Source: Haematobia irritans
Taxonomy: Eukaryota; Arthropoda; Insecta; Diptera; Muscidae
Length of the DNA stretch: 64,000 nt
Direction of reading: 5' to 3'
NCBI RefSeq assembly: GCF_050003625.1
Contig: NC_134397.1
Location: forward strand, 279,986,070 to 280,050,069
Notes under the pieces: generated by a model
The model's input: the letters and a program-made list of their open reading frames with translations, nothing else
What the model was told of the DNA's origin: nothing
The model's database searches: none
In this document: piece after piece, positions 11,526 through 23,760 of the stretch
How positions within the stretch are numbered: position 1 is the first letter of the stretch
Layout: each line of letters opens with the position of its first letter
Position numbers and translations under genes: made by a program

Positions 11526-11670
11526 ATGCAAATTCAGCGCCACGGATGATAAAATGATGGACAGCCATTCTATGACAAGCCCATGTTTAATTCAACGCTT
11601 CTGCGCCAATTTTGAAACACTTCCGGATCCTAAAAGAACATTTTCACTACATTTTTGGCGAAGCTTGTTC
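11526..11670 (-). mobile_element. Q-family MITE fragment
   Basis: It matches 23606-23760 and, inverted, 11793-11918: ATGACAAGCCCATGTT, CACTTCCGGATCC and AAAAGAACATTTTCACT occur in order. The terminal TTGCTGGGT is lost. Confidence 0.65.
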
Positions 11671-11918
11671 GTCTTTGGTGCGATTCGAATATTCTAAGAG
11701 CTTCTTAACCCTTTCACTACCGAAATAGTACTAACAGCATGTTAAACAAAAATTTGTCATTTTGAGATCCTACCTCAATTACTTCAAGAGCTACCCAGCA
11801 AAAAAAGCGTCGCCAAAAAAGTAATGAAAATGTTCTTTTTGGATCCGGAAGTAGTGCAAAATTGACGCAGAAGCGATGAATTTAACATGGGCTTGTCATA
11901 GGACGGAAGTCCTCCATT

Positions 11919-12440
11919 TCTTTTATTTTTTTATTAATATTATTTGTTATTCTATTAAAAACTTTACAATAATGTTAAGGCCTCAGCGCCTTAAGGCATT
12001 TTTGAGGCAAGTTGGCAAATGTGTGACAAAGATAAATGTTTTTAATATATTATAATTTTAAAAATATAAGTACGAAATTAAAAAATCAAAAAGAAAGAGA
12101 AAAAAATAATAAAAAGAAATTACAAAAATAAATCCATACCATAAACCATAAATTTTGAATGTAATTTAAGCTAGAAGTATCTCAACATTTTCAAGCAAAT
12201 ATTTCTTAAGTTTGGTCTTAAACAGCGATATATTAGATGCATGCTTCACATCATGGGGTAAGGCATTAAATAGGGAAGTACCAATGAACTCAATTCTCTG
12301 TTTGGTAATTTCCAATCTACACCTCACTATCCTTAAAGATGTTCTGTTTCTAGTGTTAAAAGCAGATTGATTCCTGGAAGACTTTAACGTAGAATAGCCG
12401 ATATTTTTCTCAGTCTTATAAATATATAGCAAAAATTCAC
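11919..12440 (-). mobile_element. Non-LTR retrotransposon 3' fragment
   Basis: It reads on the minus strand. The C-terminal end of the polymerase ORF lies at 12166-12432, followed by a 3' UTR of about 240 bases ending in an A-rich tail (seen as TTTATTTTTTTATT near 11925). The 5' truncation is typical of LINE insertion. Confidence 0.7.
12166..12432 (-). pseudogene. LINE reverse transcriptase C-terminus (fragment)
   Basis: The 88-codon frame contains RNRTSLRIVRCRL and SLFNALPHDVK, followed by NISLFKTKLKKYLL. This pattern (arginine-rich stretch, 'LFNxLP', then 'FKxKLKxYLL') is the usual tail of jockey/CR1-like reverse transcriptases. Catalytic blocks are upstream of the truncation and absent. 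The frame ends naturally at 12166. The 5' side runs into Q-element sequence, so the copy was truncated on insertion and cannot act. Confidence 0.7.
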
Positions 12441-13065
12441 AATTTTTTCAGATTGTATTTAGCATTTTTTTTCGACAAAATTTAAATGATTTGTACTATG
12501 TTATGAATTATTACTCATTTTTTAACCTATTTGAAACAAAAAAGTTAAAATTACCTATTACAAGTATGAAAAAACCAAGTTATAAAAAATTAAATTAAAA
12601 GAACTTCCCGGGTAGTTAAAATAAAGAACATCATTGGGAGTGCATCTTCTGGAAGTGCTTTTAAAGTTGTGCCTTTGGAAGAACTTCAAAATTTTTTTGC
12701 TGGGTATATGAGCTTGTTCTGAAAACTTGATTCTTGAATTGTGACCAAATGGCCTTATGAAAAGAAGTGCTATTTGGCCTATAATATTTTTCAAAGTATG
12801 AGAAAAAATACAAGAAAGAACCCGAAAAAATATCAGCTACAGTTTTTGTCTCAAATTTTCGTATTTTTCGTTTATTGTTAAAGAAGTTTATAAAAATGTA
12901 TTTTAGTGCTCACCACCAATATGGAAAATATTTATAGCTTATTTAGATTGAAGTCTCTATTTTAAAATAACATCGAGAAATAAATCGAAACTATGTGGGA
13001 AAATAGAATTTGGTGTCTTTTTCGAATGTCCTTCTAAGTGGACATCGGTAGTGAAAGGGTTAAGA

Positions 13066-13165
13066 GGTTTTTCAAGACTGTATCATGGGGACCTGTCTAT
13101 GATGTGCTCCTACTAAACTGTCCCGGGACTTGTCCTTTGGCATAAGTTCAATTCGTGTTCTAATG
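13066..13165 (+). repeat. Dispersed repeat P, copy 1
   Basis: GGGGACCTGTCTATG, CCTACTAA, CAT/CTTTGG and TTCAATTCGTGTTCT phrases recur in the same order at about 52535-52620. Family unknown. Confidence 0.5.
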
Positions 13166-13310
13166 AGTAAAAATATAATAGTACAAAATTTTACAACATA
13201 ATGTTTACACGGTAAATCTTAAAATAAGTTCGCCTTTAAAAGTTAAGTTTTCCAATATGATCAATAATGTGTACAAATTCAATTTATGATTCGATTTCCC
13301 CGATGTTTAG

Positions 13311-13495
13311 GAACGATGTGGTGCAATGGTTAGCATGACCGCCTTGCATACACAAGGTCGTGGGTTCAATTCCTGCTTCGACCGAACACCAAAAAGTTTT
13401 CCACCTCAGTAATGCTGGTGACATTTCTGAGGATTTCAAAGCTTCTCTAAGTGGTTTCACTGCAATATGGAACGCCGTTCGCCATAACAATAAAA
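13311..13495 (+). mobile_element. tRNA-headed SINE, short variant (S2)
   Basis: The head begins GTGGTGCAATGGTTAGC, with B box GGTTCAATTCC at about 13360. The body then keeps AATGCTGGTGACATT and GTGGTTTCACTGCAATATGG and stops at the 'GCCGTTCGCC' point, about half the length of S1. The part between the head and TCAGTAATGC is also shorter than in S1. Confidence 0.7.
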
Positions 13496-13506
13496 AATCA
13501 ATAATA

Positions 13507-13870
13507 CACAGAAAAAATATCAAGAACATATTAAAAAGTTAATAAATTTTTCAGTTAAAAAATTAATTGATACAATTAGCTTTTTGATCAAACTAGAAAC
13601 ATTAAGACAACGACCGAAAATTTTTATTTATTTATTTATTAATTACATTTACAATAAAATTATAAATATAATTGTAAGCTTTGACTGCTAGGGTCTTAAG
13701 AAAATTTTTAATTTTTTAATTAAAAATTTATTTGAAACAATAAGTTTTTTAATCAAACTAAAAATCTAGAATGTGAAAATATTTGCGTTTTCTAAAAAAC
13801 TAATTGAAATTTGTTAATGAAAGCAATTAATTTGTTAATCAACTATTTTTTTGATGTTACAGTAAATTGC
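13507..13870 (+). mobile_element. N-family MITE, diverged copy
   Basis: It starts CACAGAAAAAATATCA after TA and contains the AAAAAATTAATTGATACAAT word characteristic of the intact copy at 46551. A T-rich piece near 13620-13705 looks like an inserted LINE 3' tail. The right end is unclear. Confidence 0.5.
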
Positions 13871-15555
13871 GGGCAATAATAGATTCTCTTAGTAGCTGTT
13901 TTTGATCAATTCAATTTTATTTACGTAAAATATATTTATCTGAAATTAATTGTAAAGGAAAATCTCAAATATCTCTAAAAACTTTGTGTGCATTATTGCC
14001 TGGAGTTGTTGTTGCGTGTCCGGGTGTTACCTTTTCTTGTCCGTCTACCTTTCCTCCAGTAATCTGAGGTGCTAAGAAGGTGTTGTTCTTTAGCGCCTTT
14101 GCTTCAAAGGATAATTACACCTTATCCAATAAACGAGAATACCGCAGCTTGATGCTTCCTTTTATATTCACACGGGCAACAACAAAGCATGATGGAAAAA
14201 CAACGATATGCAGACAATCTGATACCCGGCTGGACAGACAACAAAGGCTAGCAAAACAATTTTCGCATATATTGTGGCCCTTTGTGTGGCTGAGATGCGC
14301 ACAATATCACTTTTGTGTAGATATTGACGTTGTTATAGTGTCTCCGTTGACGATTCTGCTACAGAGAAATCTTTCGCAGGCAAGTAAGGTGAACACAGTG
14401 ATTCGCATCATGACTTGTCGAAGAATCTCTCCGTCAATGAGTATACTCGGTTTAAATATCCAAGATGCACACAGTGAAAAGAGACACTGTGCCACTCAGG
14501 GATTCCTCTAATATGTCCTGGCTAAGGTCAAACTGACGATAATGAATAAATAAATGAATGAATGGATGGATGGATGATGAGACTGCAGTTGCTGCTACTA
14601 TCCATGTTATTGCTGGGGCACAGTCTTTGTTGGGATAAGGGAAGATTTATGCGAGTTTGATGAAGCCGCTTCTTTTTTACTCACTCTGTGCAAAAAAAAT
14701 GTACTCAATAGGGATCGAGGAGGGAACGGGGGCTTTTCTGCCTTTTAGGATGCTGTTGTTTGTAAAATACCGACACTATCACCACCAACAGCCATGTAAG
14801 CGGACCCGTAAAGCTGATCTGTACTGAGCTGACGTTAAATTGATTGAAGGTTGATTTGTTGTAGGGATATCTGCGAGATTAGAACACGTGTTGAACAACA
14901 CAATCATCAGCCACCGGCTTAGAGCGACGGATTTAGTAATCCATAGAATACAATGTAGGAGTTGCCTCTATTAAATCATAGGCCATAATATGCTGTGCAA
15001 CATCCATCACTGAAGGAAAAAGTGGGTCTAATAGCAACATTTAATTGCAGAATAATGGCGACCATCCTTCCATTTCGTATTTGCTGTGTCCCAAAACGTT
15101 GCCGCTTCTAATGCTTAATTTATTTTGACAAATGACATTACAATGGCAAATGGGTGTTGCAATGTAATGGCCACACAATGGCTAGCAATTTCTAAGGGGA
15201 TCTGTACTAAATTCGTTTGTTGCCGCTGCTAACACGCCCCGACCATATTCGTCCGTCCATTCATTACTCGTAAATAATTGCATAATATTAGGCGCCACAT
15301 CGTGTTTTATTTGCTAAGGACCGGCAAAATAAAACGCACGTTCAGTCGAACGTGTTTTGGACCACCTCCCATTCAACCACTAATATAGTAATTCATTCAG
15401 CTGCCTGCCATTAGATTATCTCGAATGCATCCATTGACCAAACTAACAGTGGGACAATGGTCAAAATGTGAGAAGATTTTTTCGCGATCAGAAAGTAACA
15501 GAATCTTAAAACTGTGGCTATATAAATTGCAATCAACAAAAAACAGAACAATTAC
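13871..15555. other. Unique DNA with ATGAATGAATGG microsatellite
   Basis: A tetranucleotide run (TGAA/TGGA) lies at 14540-14580. A 143-codon frame at 14080-14511 lacks an ATG at its head and resembles nothing I know. The sequence is more GC-balanced than its repeat neighbours. No exon was accepted. Confidence 0.35.
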
Positions 15556-15791
15556 ACTGTTAATTCCACTCCCTGTGCAAAATTTCTTAAATCGGATTAC
15601 AAATATGACCTCTGTGGTCGTGTGATTGTAAATCGGACGAAAGATATATATGGGAGCTATATCTAAATCTGAACCGATTTCAACCAAGTTCGGTACACCT
15701 TACGATAGTATCGTTGCACTCCTTGTGCGAAATTTAAATCAAATCAGGCTGAAATTCTGTCTTCTGGGGCTATGTTAGTAGATATCGCGAA

Positions 15792-17078
<1,287 letters not shown>

Positions 17079-17179
17079 ATCGGAGCTATATGTAAACTGA
17101 CCTGATTTCTTCCAAAATCAATGGGATTCTATTCTGAGCCTAAACACATACTTGTGCTCAGGGGCCGGCCCTGAGGTAT

Positions 17180-17334
17180 ATTGTAGAGGTGTGCGCGTGA
17201 CTGAATTTTCACTCACACTCACGCACATTCACGAAACAAACTGTTTATTCACGCACGCTCACGCGCGTTACGTGTTGTAGCCAATCACACTCACGCACAT
17301 TCACGAAATGAAAACCTGTACTCACGCACGCTCA
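17180..17334. repeat. Degenerate CTCACGCA satellite, left block
   Basis: CTCACGCA, CTCACACT and ATTCACGAAA words repeat irregularly. The block continues at 18764-18860 on the far side of the foldback element. Confidence 0.7.
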
Positions 17335-18763
17335 CACTGGTAGAAAAATGTTTCGTACTATTAACGAACGGGCTTCGTTGATTATTTTTCGTTAATATGA
17401 CGAAATTATAAGAACGAAAGTGATCGTTAATACAACGAAATCAATCGTTAAAAGACAATTTTGTGTTTTGGTTTTTCGTTATATTAATGAAACACGTTTC
17501 GTTAATATTACGAATATTAACTTTGTAATTTTTTCAAGAATTAGAATAAAAAATGTTTCCAAGATGAAATTATTATAATCATTTGCACATACAGAGTAAC
17601 TCTGGAAACTTTAGCCCTTAAAACAGTCGTTTTATATACTTCGAAACTGGAATTGAAAATTTCATTTATAAAACGAAAGCGATTGTTAATATAATGATAT
17701 GGATCGTTAAAAAATAAATTTTAAATTGTTATATTTCGTCATATTAATGAAATATGTTCATTAATAATACGAATGGGAGTTTAAGTATTTCTGCCTCTCC
17801 GTACTCTCTCTCTCTCTAAAACGTCTCTCCATACTCTCTCTAATACGTCCGTAGCGTCTATGTAATTTGTACATACACATCTAAGCATGGCAATAAGCAC
17901 ATGTTTGCGTGTGCGTCTTGAAAAACAAACGGTAAAAAGTTCAACAGAAAACTTGTCTGATGGGCAAACTTTAACAACATTTACGTTCTTTTCGCTGAAG
18001 AGTGCACAGGCTTATTACAGTTTCATTGTGAATAATAAACAGATGGTGGGTGAGTTAAATTGGTGTTTCTTGTATATTCGCAAGAAATTTAGTGTAAATT
18101 TTTAATCTTTAGTGAAAATGCCCCGGGGAAGTGAACTTTCAGATGAAGTAGACTGAACAATTACCGTAATGATCCTTGGTTGCAAAAAAAATTGGATAAA
18201 TGGACACGGCGATACGATTATAATGTTTTGGTCTTAGAAATTAGAGGCTTTTTTCTTAAGTGAATGTCACACTATATGATTATTAAATTACTTAATTTAT
18301 CAATAAATATTATTTCCTACTGTACGAGTATATAAATCCTATTTCAAAGATCTTAACAAAAAATAATACACTACCAATGACTACACTCAAATGCAATAAT
18401 TGGTTGGGTTTCATTAATATAACGTTTGTGTCCATTTATACAACGTTCGCCTTTCATTCGTACAATGAAAAAACTGGGTTCGTACAATGAATGATTTTCG
18501 TTCATACAACGTATAAGCTGCATCCATACAATGATAAAATTTCATTAATACAACGAATAATATTCGTAAATACAACGAAAAGGCTACGTAATAGCAACGT
18601 AATTATTCGTTAACACTACGAAATGTATTCCATACAGGGTTTCGTAAATATAACGTAAAATTACGTTGTTATAACGAAATGCTACGTTGGCTGACTTTTA
18701 ATGAAGAATTTCGTTAATACAACGTAGAAATTCATCGTATTAACGAAACTTTTTCTACCAGTG
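17335..18763. mobile_element. Tc3-like foldback element
   Basis: The ends CACTGGTAGAAAAATGTTTC and GAAACTTTTTCTACCAGTG are inverted copies, flanked by CA on both sides. Both arms are built from TTCGTTAATA/TACAACGAA words, so they can pair. The 450-bp core (17790-18250) is different in composition and holds an ATG with a Tc3-like start. Confidence 0.7.
18118..18156 (+). pseudogene. Possible vestigial Tc3-type transposase start
   Basis: An ATG in the context AGTGAAAATG reads MPRGSELSDEVD then TGA. Tc3-type transposases commonly begin MPRG-x-x-LSD, so this may be the first dozen codons of the lost enzyme of this element. Twelve residues are little evidence. No helix-turn-helix or DDE residues follow. 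Confidence 0.35.
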
Positions 18764-18860
18764 CACTCACGAACTACTTTTAAGGACTCACGCTCACGCA
18801 CTATTCAGGACAATTCACACGATTCACTAAAAATTCACGAGACTCACGATATTTTCCAAC
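18764..18860. repeat. Degenerate CTCACGCA satellite, right block
   Basis: ACTCACGCTCACGCAC and related words continue the block at 17180. An AT-rich run follows to about 19070 that resembles a LINE 3' tail in reverse. Confidence 0.65.
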
Positions 18861-19072
18861 CGGGAGTTAGCAAAGGTAGGTTATTTTTATTTTTTTATTT
18901 ATTTTTATTTTTAATATTTATTTTAATAACCTGCACAACAAGAATTAATTCTTATAATTACAGTACAGGCATTTAGTGTCCAACAATAACATCTTTATAT
19001 TATAAAAATTAAATATTACAATTTGTTTGTTTGAGTTAAAAAGAAAACAAAAACAAAAAAAAAAATTGTTAT

Positions 19073-19316
19073 GTTAGGTTAGGTATAGTGATAGCCCGAT
19101 ATTTCAGGCTCACTTAGACTATTCAGTCCATTGTGATACCACAGTGGTTAACTTCTCTCTTATCACTGAGTGCTGCCCGATTCTATGTTGAGCTCAATGA
19201 CAAGGGATCTCCTTTTTATAGCCGAGTCCGAAAGGCGTTCCGCGTTGCAGTGAAACCACTTAGAGAAGCTTTGAAACACACGAAAATGTCACCAGCATTA
19301 TTGAGGTGGGATAATC
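19073..19316 (-). mobile_element. SINE, head truncated (S3)
   Basis: It matches the SINE tail and body in reverse (TAGGTTAGG, TATTCAGTCCATTGTGATACC, AATGTCACCAGCATTATTGAGG). It breaks off at about 19316 where the tRNA-like head should start. Confidence 0.75.
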
Positions 19317-19484
19317 ATGTTAGCGAACTCCATTCACAGTATTTGACTGACTGTCCCCATTTTGGCAAAATACGGCCCCAATATAACACACTCTCTTGGT
19401 TCATCGGTTTTCTTGGATTGCCATTCACTCATATGCAACAATTCTGTTTATTAAGCAATACAAGAAAATGAAAATGTACCATTA

Positions 19485-19690
19485 CCACTGGACTTGATCG
19501 AAAGCATTTGATCTTGATGACCATAATATTTTGGTAAGGAAACTTAAATTTTATGAAATTTTTAGTAATGAGCTGATGCTATTGGAAAGTTAATTAAGTA
19601 ACAGGAAACGGGTGAAAAGACAGAAAAGCCATGCATGGAGATCCTCAAGGTAGTGTTTTAGGACCGCTATTGAATGATTTTAACATTTAA
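19485..19690 (+). pseudogene. LINE reverse transcriptase relic (palm motifs)
   Basis: With frameshifts allowed, the sequence reads SKAFDLDDHNIL, then SNRKRV, then GDPQGSVLGPLL. These are the conserved blocks leading to the PQGS motif of jockey/CR1-like non-LTR reverse transcriptases (family usual: F-D-x-x-D-H-x-x-L and G-x-P-Q-G-S-x-L-G-P). An in-frame TGA precedes SKAFD, a TAA breaks the middle, and a TAA ends it soon after GPLL. A 3'-end-like 'TTTGCACAATAAAGATAATT' follows near 19810. The relic is old and cannot work. Confidence 0.7.
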
Positions 19691-19835
19691 TATTGGAATT
19701 TTAACATTATTTATCCTATAATGTGTATATCTTTATTAAAATGTTAATATATATTTTCAGATCAGCCTGTGCCTGCAGAGACGAAATGCATGATTGGTCT
19801 CTAATTTGCACAATAAAGATAATTTAAAAAATAAT

Positions 19836-22800
19836 AAACGAATCATTGTGAAAATACAAAGTAGCTCGCCCATTGCAAATAAATAATAGAACAGTTTTAT
19901 ACAGATTGAGGACTATTTACACGCATACGGCCATCACAATTTTCCTCTCACCAAATCCCAAAAACGCTAACATTCACAAAACATAACCATCTGCCCCACA
20001 GTTCAACTCAATCCATTTACTGTCCTGCTCGACTGATCGTTAGCTAACCAACGAAGCACTACATCTCAACAGGAAAAATATTAAAAATATTCTAAAGTTC
20101 TTACTAGCAAAGTTCGCAACAAATTGAAGATCATTTCGATACATCTTTGGTTCACGCTTGGCTGCAACACTCTTGAGTGCTGGATGCTTTTATCATTTCC
20201 TGAGGCAACATTTCATTCGTTCGAATGCCAGCCAAATAAACATCGTTTTCTACGATTATTTACCTACATCAACGTTGTTCCGGCTTTCGAAAGCGTGATG
20301 ATGATGAGGATACCAGCCAGGTATTTTATGGTGGCTTGAGGTCTGCTTTAGGTAATGACCCCCTCTCCGCGAGATCATTACCCCGACTCTGAGCTAATAA
20401 TGTGGAGCGCAGCCAATTTCCAACTGTGCCATTTTTTTTTTTGATATTTTCCTACTCGTGGTGGTCTTTGGCTATGGTGGTGGTGTGGTGGCACACGATT
20501 CTTATGTACTTTTCTCTTTCTGAACGTTTAACTATCAACGACGGTGATGTTGTATTTTTGATTTCATATTGCAGGTGGGGTAACAATGACTTTGGCGGTA
20601 GGGTCGATACTGATTTGTTATTTTTTTATTTGATGTTCAGGCTGTGGCTGTGGTTGGTGGTTATGATATTTGTATGCTTTACTTTGGTTGGTGGGTGCTC
20701 TTGAAGAAACACCTGAAAGCCTAAATCTGAATCTTCTAATTGTGAGCTTGTTTGCGATGTTGGACCACCATGCTAGATATTGGATTTTTGGCCATTGTAT
20801 CACCCCAGAAGATGGTTGGAGGTTCTAAACTTCTAATGTGATTGGTTATTTATTGAGGTTATAGCACGTTTAGTTTAACATGAATAAAGAGATTAATAAG
20901 CTCTCCCATTTCCCCCCACTCCGTTTCTGAATAAAAGAGAAACAAATAAAAAAAATGGATACAAAGGCTGAGTCAATCAAAATATTGAAAAGAATGAACT
21001 ACATCTTAAGAAAATTTAACTAAAATATATACCATTTTTTGAGATTTCCATAGTGCGGGAATTTAATGAGATTGTAATTGATTTTTAACTGCCTTTAACG
21101 AAATTCTTGCATCTTATAAAATTAAAAATCACCTAAAAGTTAGGACCTAATTCACTATCATATTAACCACGCCTTACGTCCTTCCTAAGTTTTAGATACA
21201 TAAGAAAAATTTCTTCCGCTTCAAATTTATATTCATGTTTAGTTCATAAAAAATTCATTGAGTTGGATTAAATTTCTTAACATTTTTTTAAAAATAAACT
21301 AAAATAACATAATCATAAGTTCATTTTGGCTTCAATATTGCAACGGACTTTTTTCTGTGTGCATTTTCCCGACTTTGTCGAAAAATATTTACTTTTTTTC
21401 TTAAACTAATCTAAAACTCTCCCTGGTGGTTTAACTTTTTGTGAGTGTACTCTGACCACATAGAACTATTGATTTGTAAAATGATTTGAAAATCCATTTG
21501 ATAATAATAAAAAATTGCAAATATTATAGAAGATTATAATTATAGTATCAATTGCAATTCTATCTGGGCTATATATGGCCATCCCACCGCGTAATTAAAT
21601 GTGACATTTATTACGAGACCCTGAAGCAATGGGAACGGCAAACCAGCAACAACAATGGAGGCCGCATTAACCACCAATGGCCCTAATGTAATAATCAATT
21701 AATTTGTAATTAAATGTAATCAATTTAAAAGCCTTCGTTCATAATTCATGAAAATTACACCAACAAATTGATTCTCGTCATTTGTTCATGCAACGAAGGA
21801 ATGAAGGTTCGATATGGTGGCTTCGAGAATATACTGACAGGCATTGGTGCTCACCAGAGATAAAAATCTTCAGAATAGTAAAACGAATGGCAGCAGAGGA
21901 AAACCTCCACCCCCATCATATGAACCGGAGGCAAACTAATATCAAATGAAGCCACCACAAGAAACCATATTGGAATATGCCATACCCTCCCATTCCATCA
22001 TTCCGTACAATGAAAACCCGATTACTCCATTTTATTTGTTATTGTTATCAAAACAACTACAACAACTATTGCTATGGGAGAGTAAAATAAAAGCAAAATA
22101 ATGAGAAATTAATTTACCAAATTGAGGTAGATATATACCTCATACAGGGTACCTATGTAGCCATGAGTAGAAGACACAATATTAGTTTGGCCTATAACAA
22201 AGTGTGTGTGTGTGCGTGTGACACAAAGGCTAGAAGCTGAAATATGTACGAATATGATAGAAGGCTCTATCAAATACCTTGAACATCCATACCAGGAACC
22301 AAATAATCAATGTTGGCCACTTAGTTGTTGTGTAGGGTTCGCCGAAACTAACTGAGGACATTGAGGTGATCGCCACCCATTAATCTTGAATATCCCCTTG
22401 CCTAATGTGGTCTAGTGACTGCACTAATTATGACAAATTATTTCACTCATTCCTCCTTAGTAGCTATGGCATTTACACACATTCCTATAGATATGAGCAT
22501 ATTACCCAATAGCCTACTTCTATGCCACCAACAATGGTGTATTCTCTGCGACTAAGGCATTGTAAGTAAGAAATAATGGCCTATAATTTCCTTTTTGAAA
22601 CAATCGGTTTTGTAACGCATTTGCTTGTAAGAAACAATCGAAACTGCCGAGAGTCCCTGTCTGAAGGAAAAATTAATAACTTCATAAATGTCGGAAATTT
22701 ATTTATAATCGCAGTCGTGTGCTTTTGTTATTTCGATCAAATTGATTTGATTACAATGGCGAGATAACCAAGAACCACAGTGATTACAACACCGAATTTT

Positions 22801-22939
22801 TGAAAAAATTATAAAAATTATATATTTAGCAAAATATTACAAAATTTAATTCACATCCAAAACATTGAATTCGAATCACACCTTACAGCCTATTTCTGAT
22901 ATCCGAACGAAAGCAATTGTGAACGAAGGGTAGTCACTC
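19836..22939. other. Unique DNA, no gene accepted
   Basis: Mostly non-repetitive sequence, with a GTGGTGGTGTGG patch near 20460, a (GT)n tract at 22201-22220, and a T-like 'TTAGTTCATAAAAAATTCATT...TTTTTTCTGTG' piece at 21240-21360. The 100-codon frame at 20402 is low complexity. Islands at 21560-22060 are GC-balanced and contain AACAACAATGG phrases. No splice-supported exon was found. Confidence 0.35.
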
Positions 22940-23183
22940 ATGCGCTTTACAGACTAACAGTTATTCCGGACGACAGTGCTCGCGTCGAACATATCCCATA
23001 TATTGTACACATTATAAGTTAAGTCCGAAGGCATAATCGATACTGCTGTATGTTTATGGGATCGATAACACATTTATCGATTATTTAGTCATCGCCGACA
23101 TGTCTCAACGATCCGACACACTGTAAGGTTCTTTACAAACACCGACATTCCGTCCGGAATAACTGATAGTCTGTAAAGCGCAT
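22940..23183. mobile_element. 244-bp MITE with 33-bp terminal inverted repeats
   Basis: ATGCGCTTTACAGACTAACA (then GTTATTCCGGACG) at the left is matched by its inverse at 23151-23183, with one mismatch in 33. The middle carries ATCGATAACAC...TTATCGAT. No coding frame. A CACT flank on each side may be the target duplication but does not abut the left arm cleanly. Confidence 0.8.
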
Positions 23184-23189
23184 CACTTT

Positions 23190-23305
23190 CGTCTAGATTT
23201 GGGTTTCTCTAACTTTCTTTCGTGCAAAATTTCAGCACGATTGCTTCATTATTGAAGACTGTAGCGTGATTACAACATAAAGACGGACATGATTAAATCG
23301 AAATA
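23190..23305 (-). mobile_element. Helentron subfamily B fragment, inverted
   Basis: TGCAAAATTTCAGCACGATT and GAAGACTGTAGCGTGATTAC are the complement of 37520-37580 in the intact subfamily B copy. Confidence 0.7.
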
Positions 23306-23605
23306 AAGAAACAATGCCGCGTTTTCATTGTGTGTCGGCTTTATGTTCTTCAAAGCCCTTTTTATTAGTTTTTTTTTCTGTGAAATTTATTTCCATAATT
23401 TGACATATATTTTGAATAGAGTACGTTCAGTCAGAGCATATTCCAAATTAGGGGCGTTGACATTATAAAATTGACCTGTTTTTGAGGAAAACTTGTGTTT
23501 TGAACTTAATTTTTTGTATCGGGAAAACAACTTGTTTTTAAATGTTCTAAAAAAGGAAAACATTTTAAACCCCAAACATACTTGTTGAGAACTCCGTATT
23601 AGATT

Positions 23606-23760
23606 GGGTAAAATTCAGCGCAACGGCTGTTGAAATGGTGGACATCCGTCCCATGACAAGCCCATGTTAAATTCATCACTTCTGCTTCAATTTTGCACCA
23701 CTTCGGGATCCAAAAAGAACATATTCACTGTCTTTTTGGCAAAGTTTTTTTGCTGGGTCC
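23606..23760 (-). mobile_element. Q-family MITE fragment with right end
   Basis: ATGACAAGCCCATGTTAAAT, TTTTGCACCACTTCGGGATC and TTTTTTTGCTGGGT show the Q core and terminus. Confidence 0.65.

Larger units (their letters stand above)
11793..12706. mobile_element. Q-family MITE nested in the TTAA element
   Basis: Terminal ACCCAGCAAAAAAA (from 11793) pairs with TTTTTTTGCTGGGT ending at 12706. The left 125 bp are the family core also seen at 11526 and 23606. The LINE 3' piece at 11919-12440 interrupts it. Confidence 0.6.
11709..13059. mobile_element. piggyBac-type non-autonomous element, TTAA target
   Basis: It starts CCCTTTCACTACCGA and ends with the inverse TCGGTAGTGAAAGGG, with TTAA directly outside both ends (11705-11708 and 13060-13063). 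CCC...GGG ends with a TTAA duplication are diagnostic of the piggyBac superfamily. There is no transposase frame. A Q-family MITE and a LINE fragment lie inside, so this is the oldest of the three. Confidence 0.8.

Noticed and set aside
14080..14511. 143-codon frame
   Set aside because: No ATG at its head, no recognisable motif, and a minus-strand frame overlaps it; likely chance in balanced-composition DNA.
20402..20704. 100-codon Trp/Val-rich frame
   Set aside because: Follows from a GGTGGTGTGG low-complexity patch; no splice or start support.
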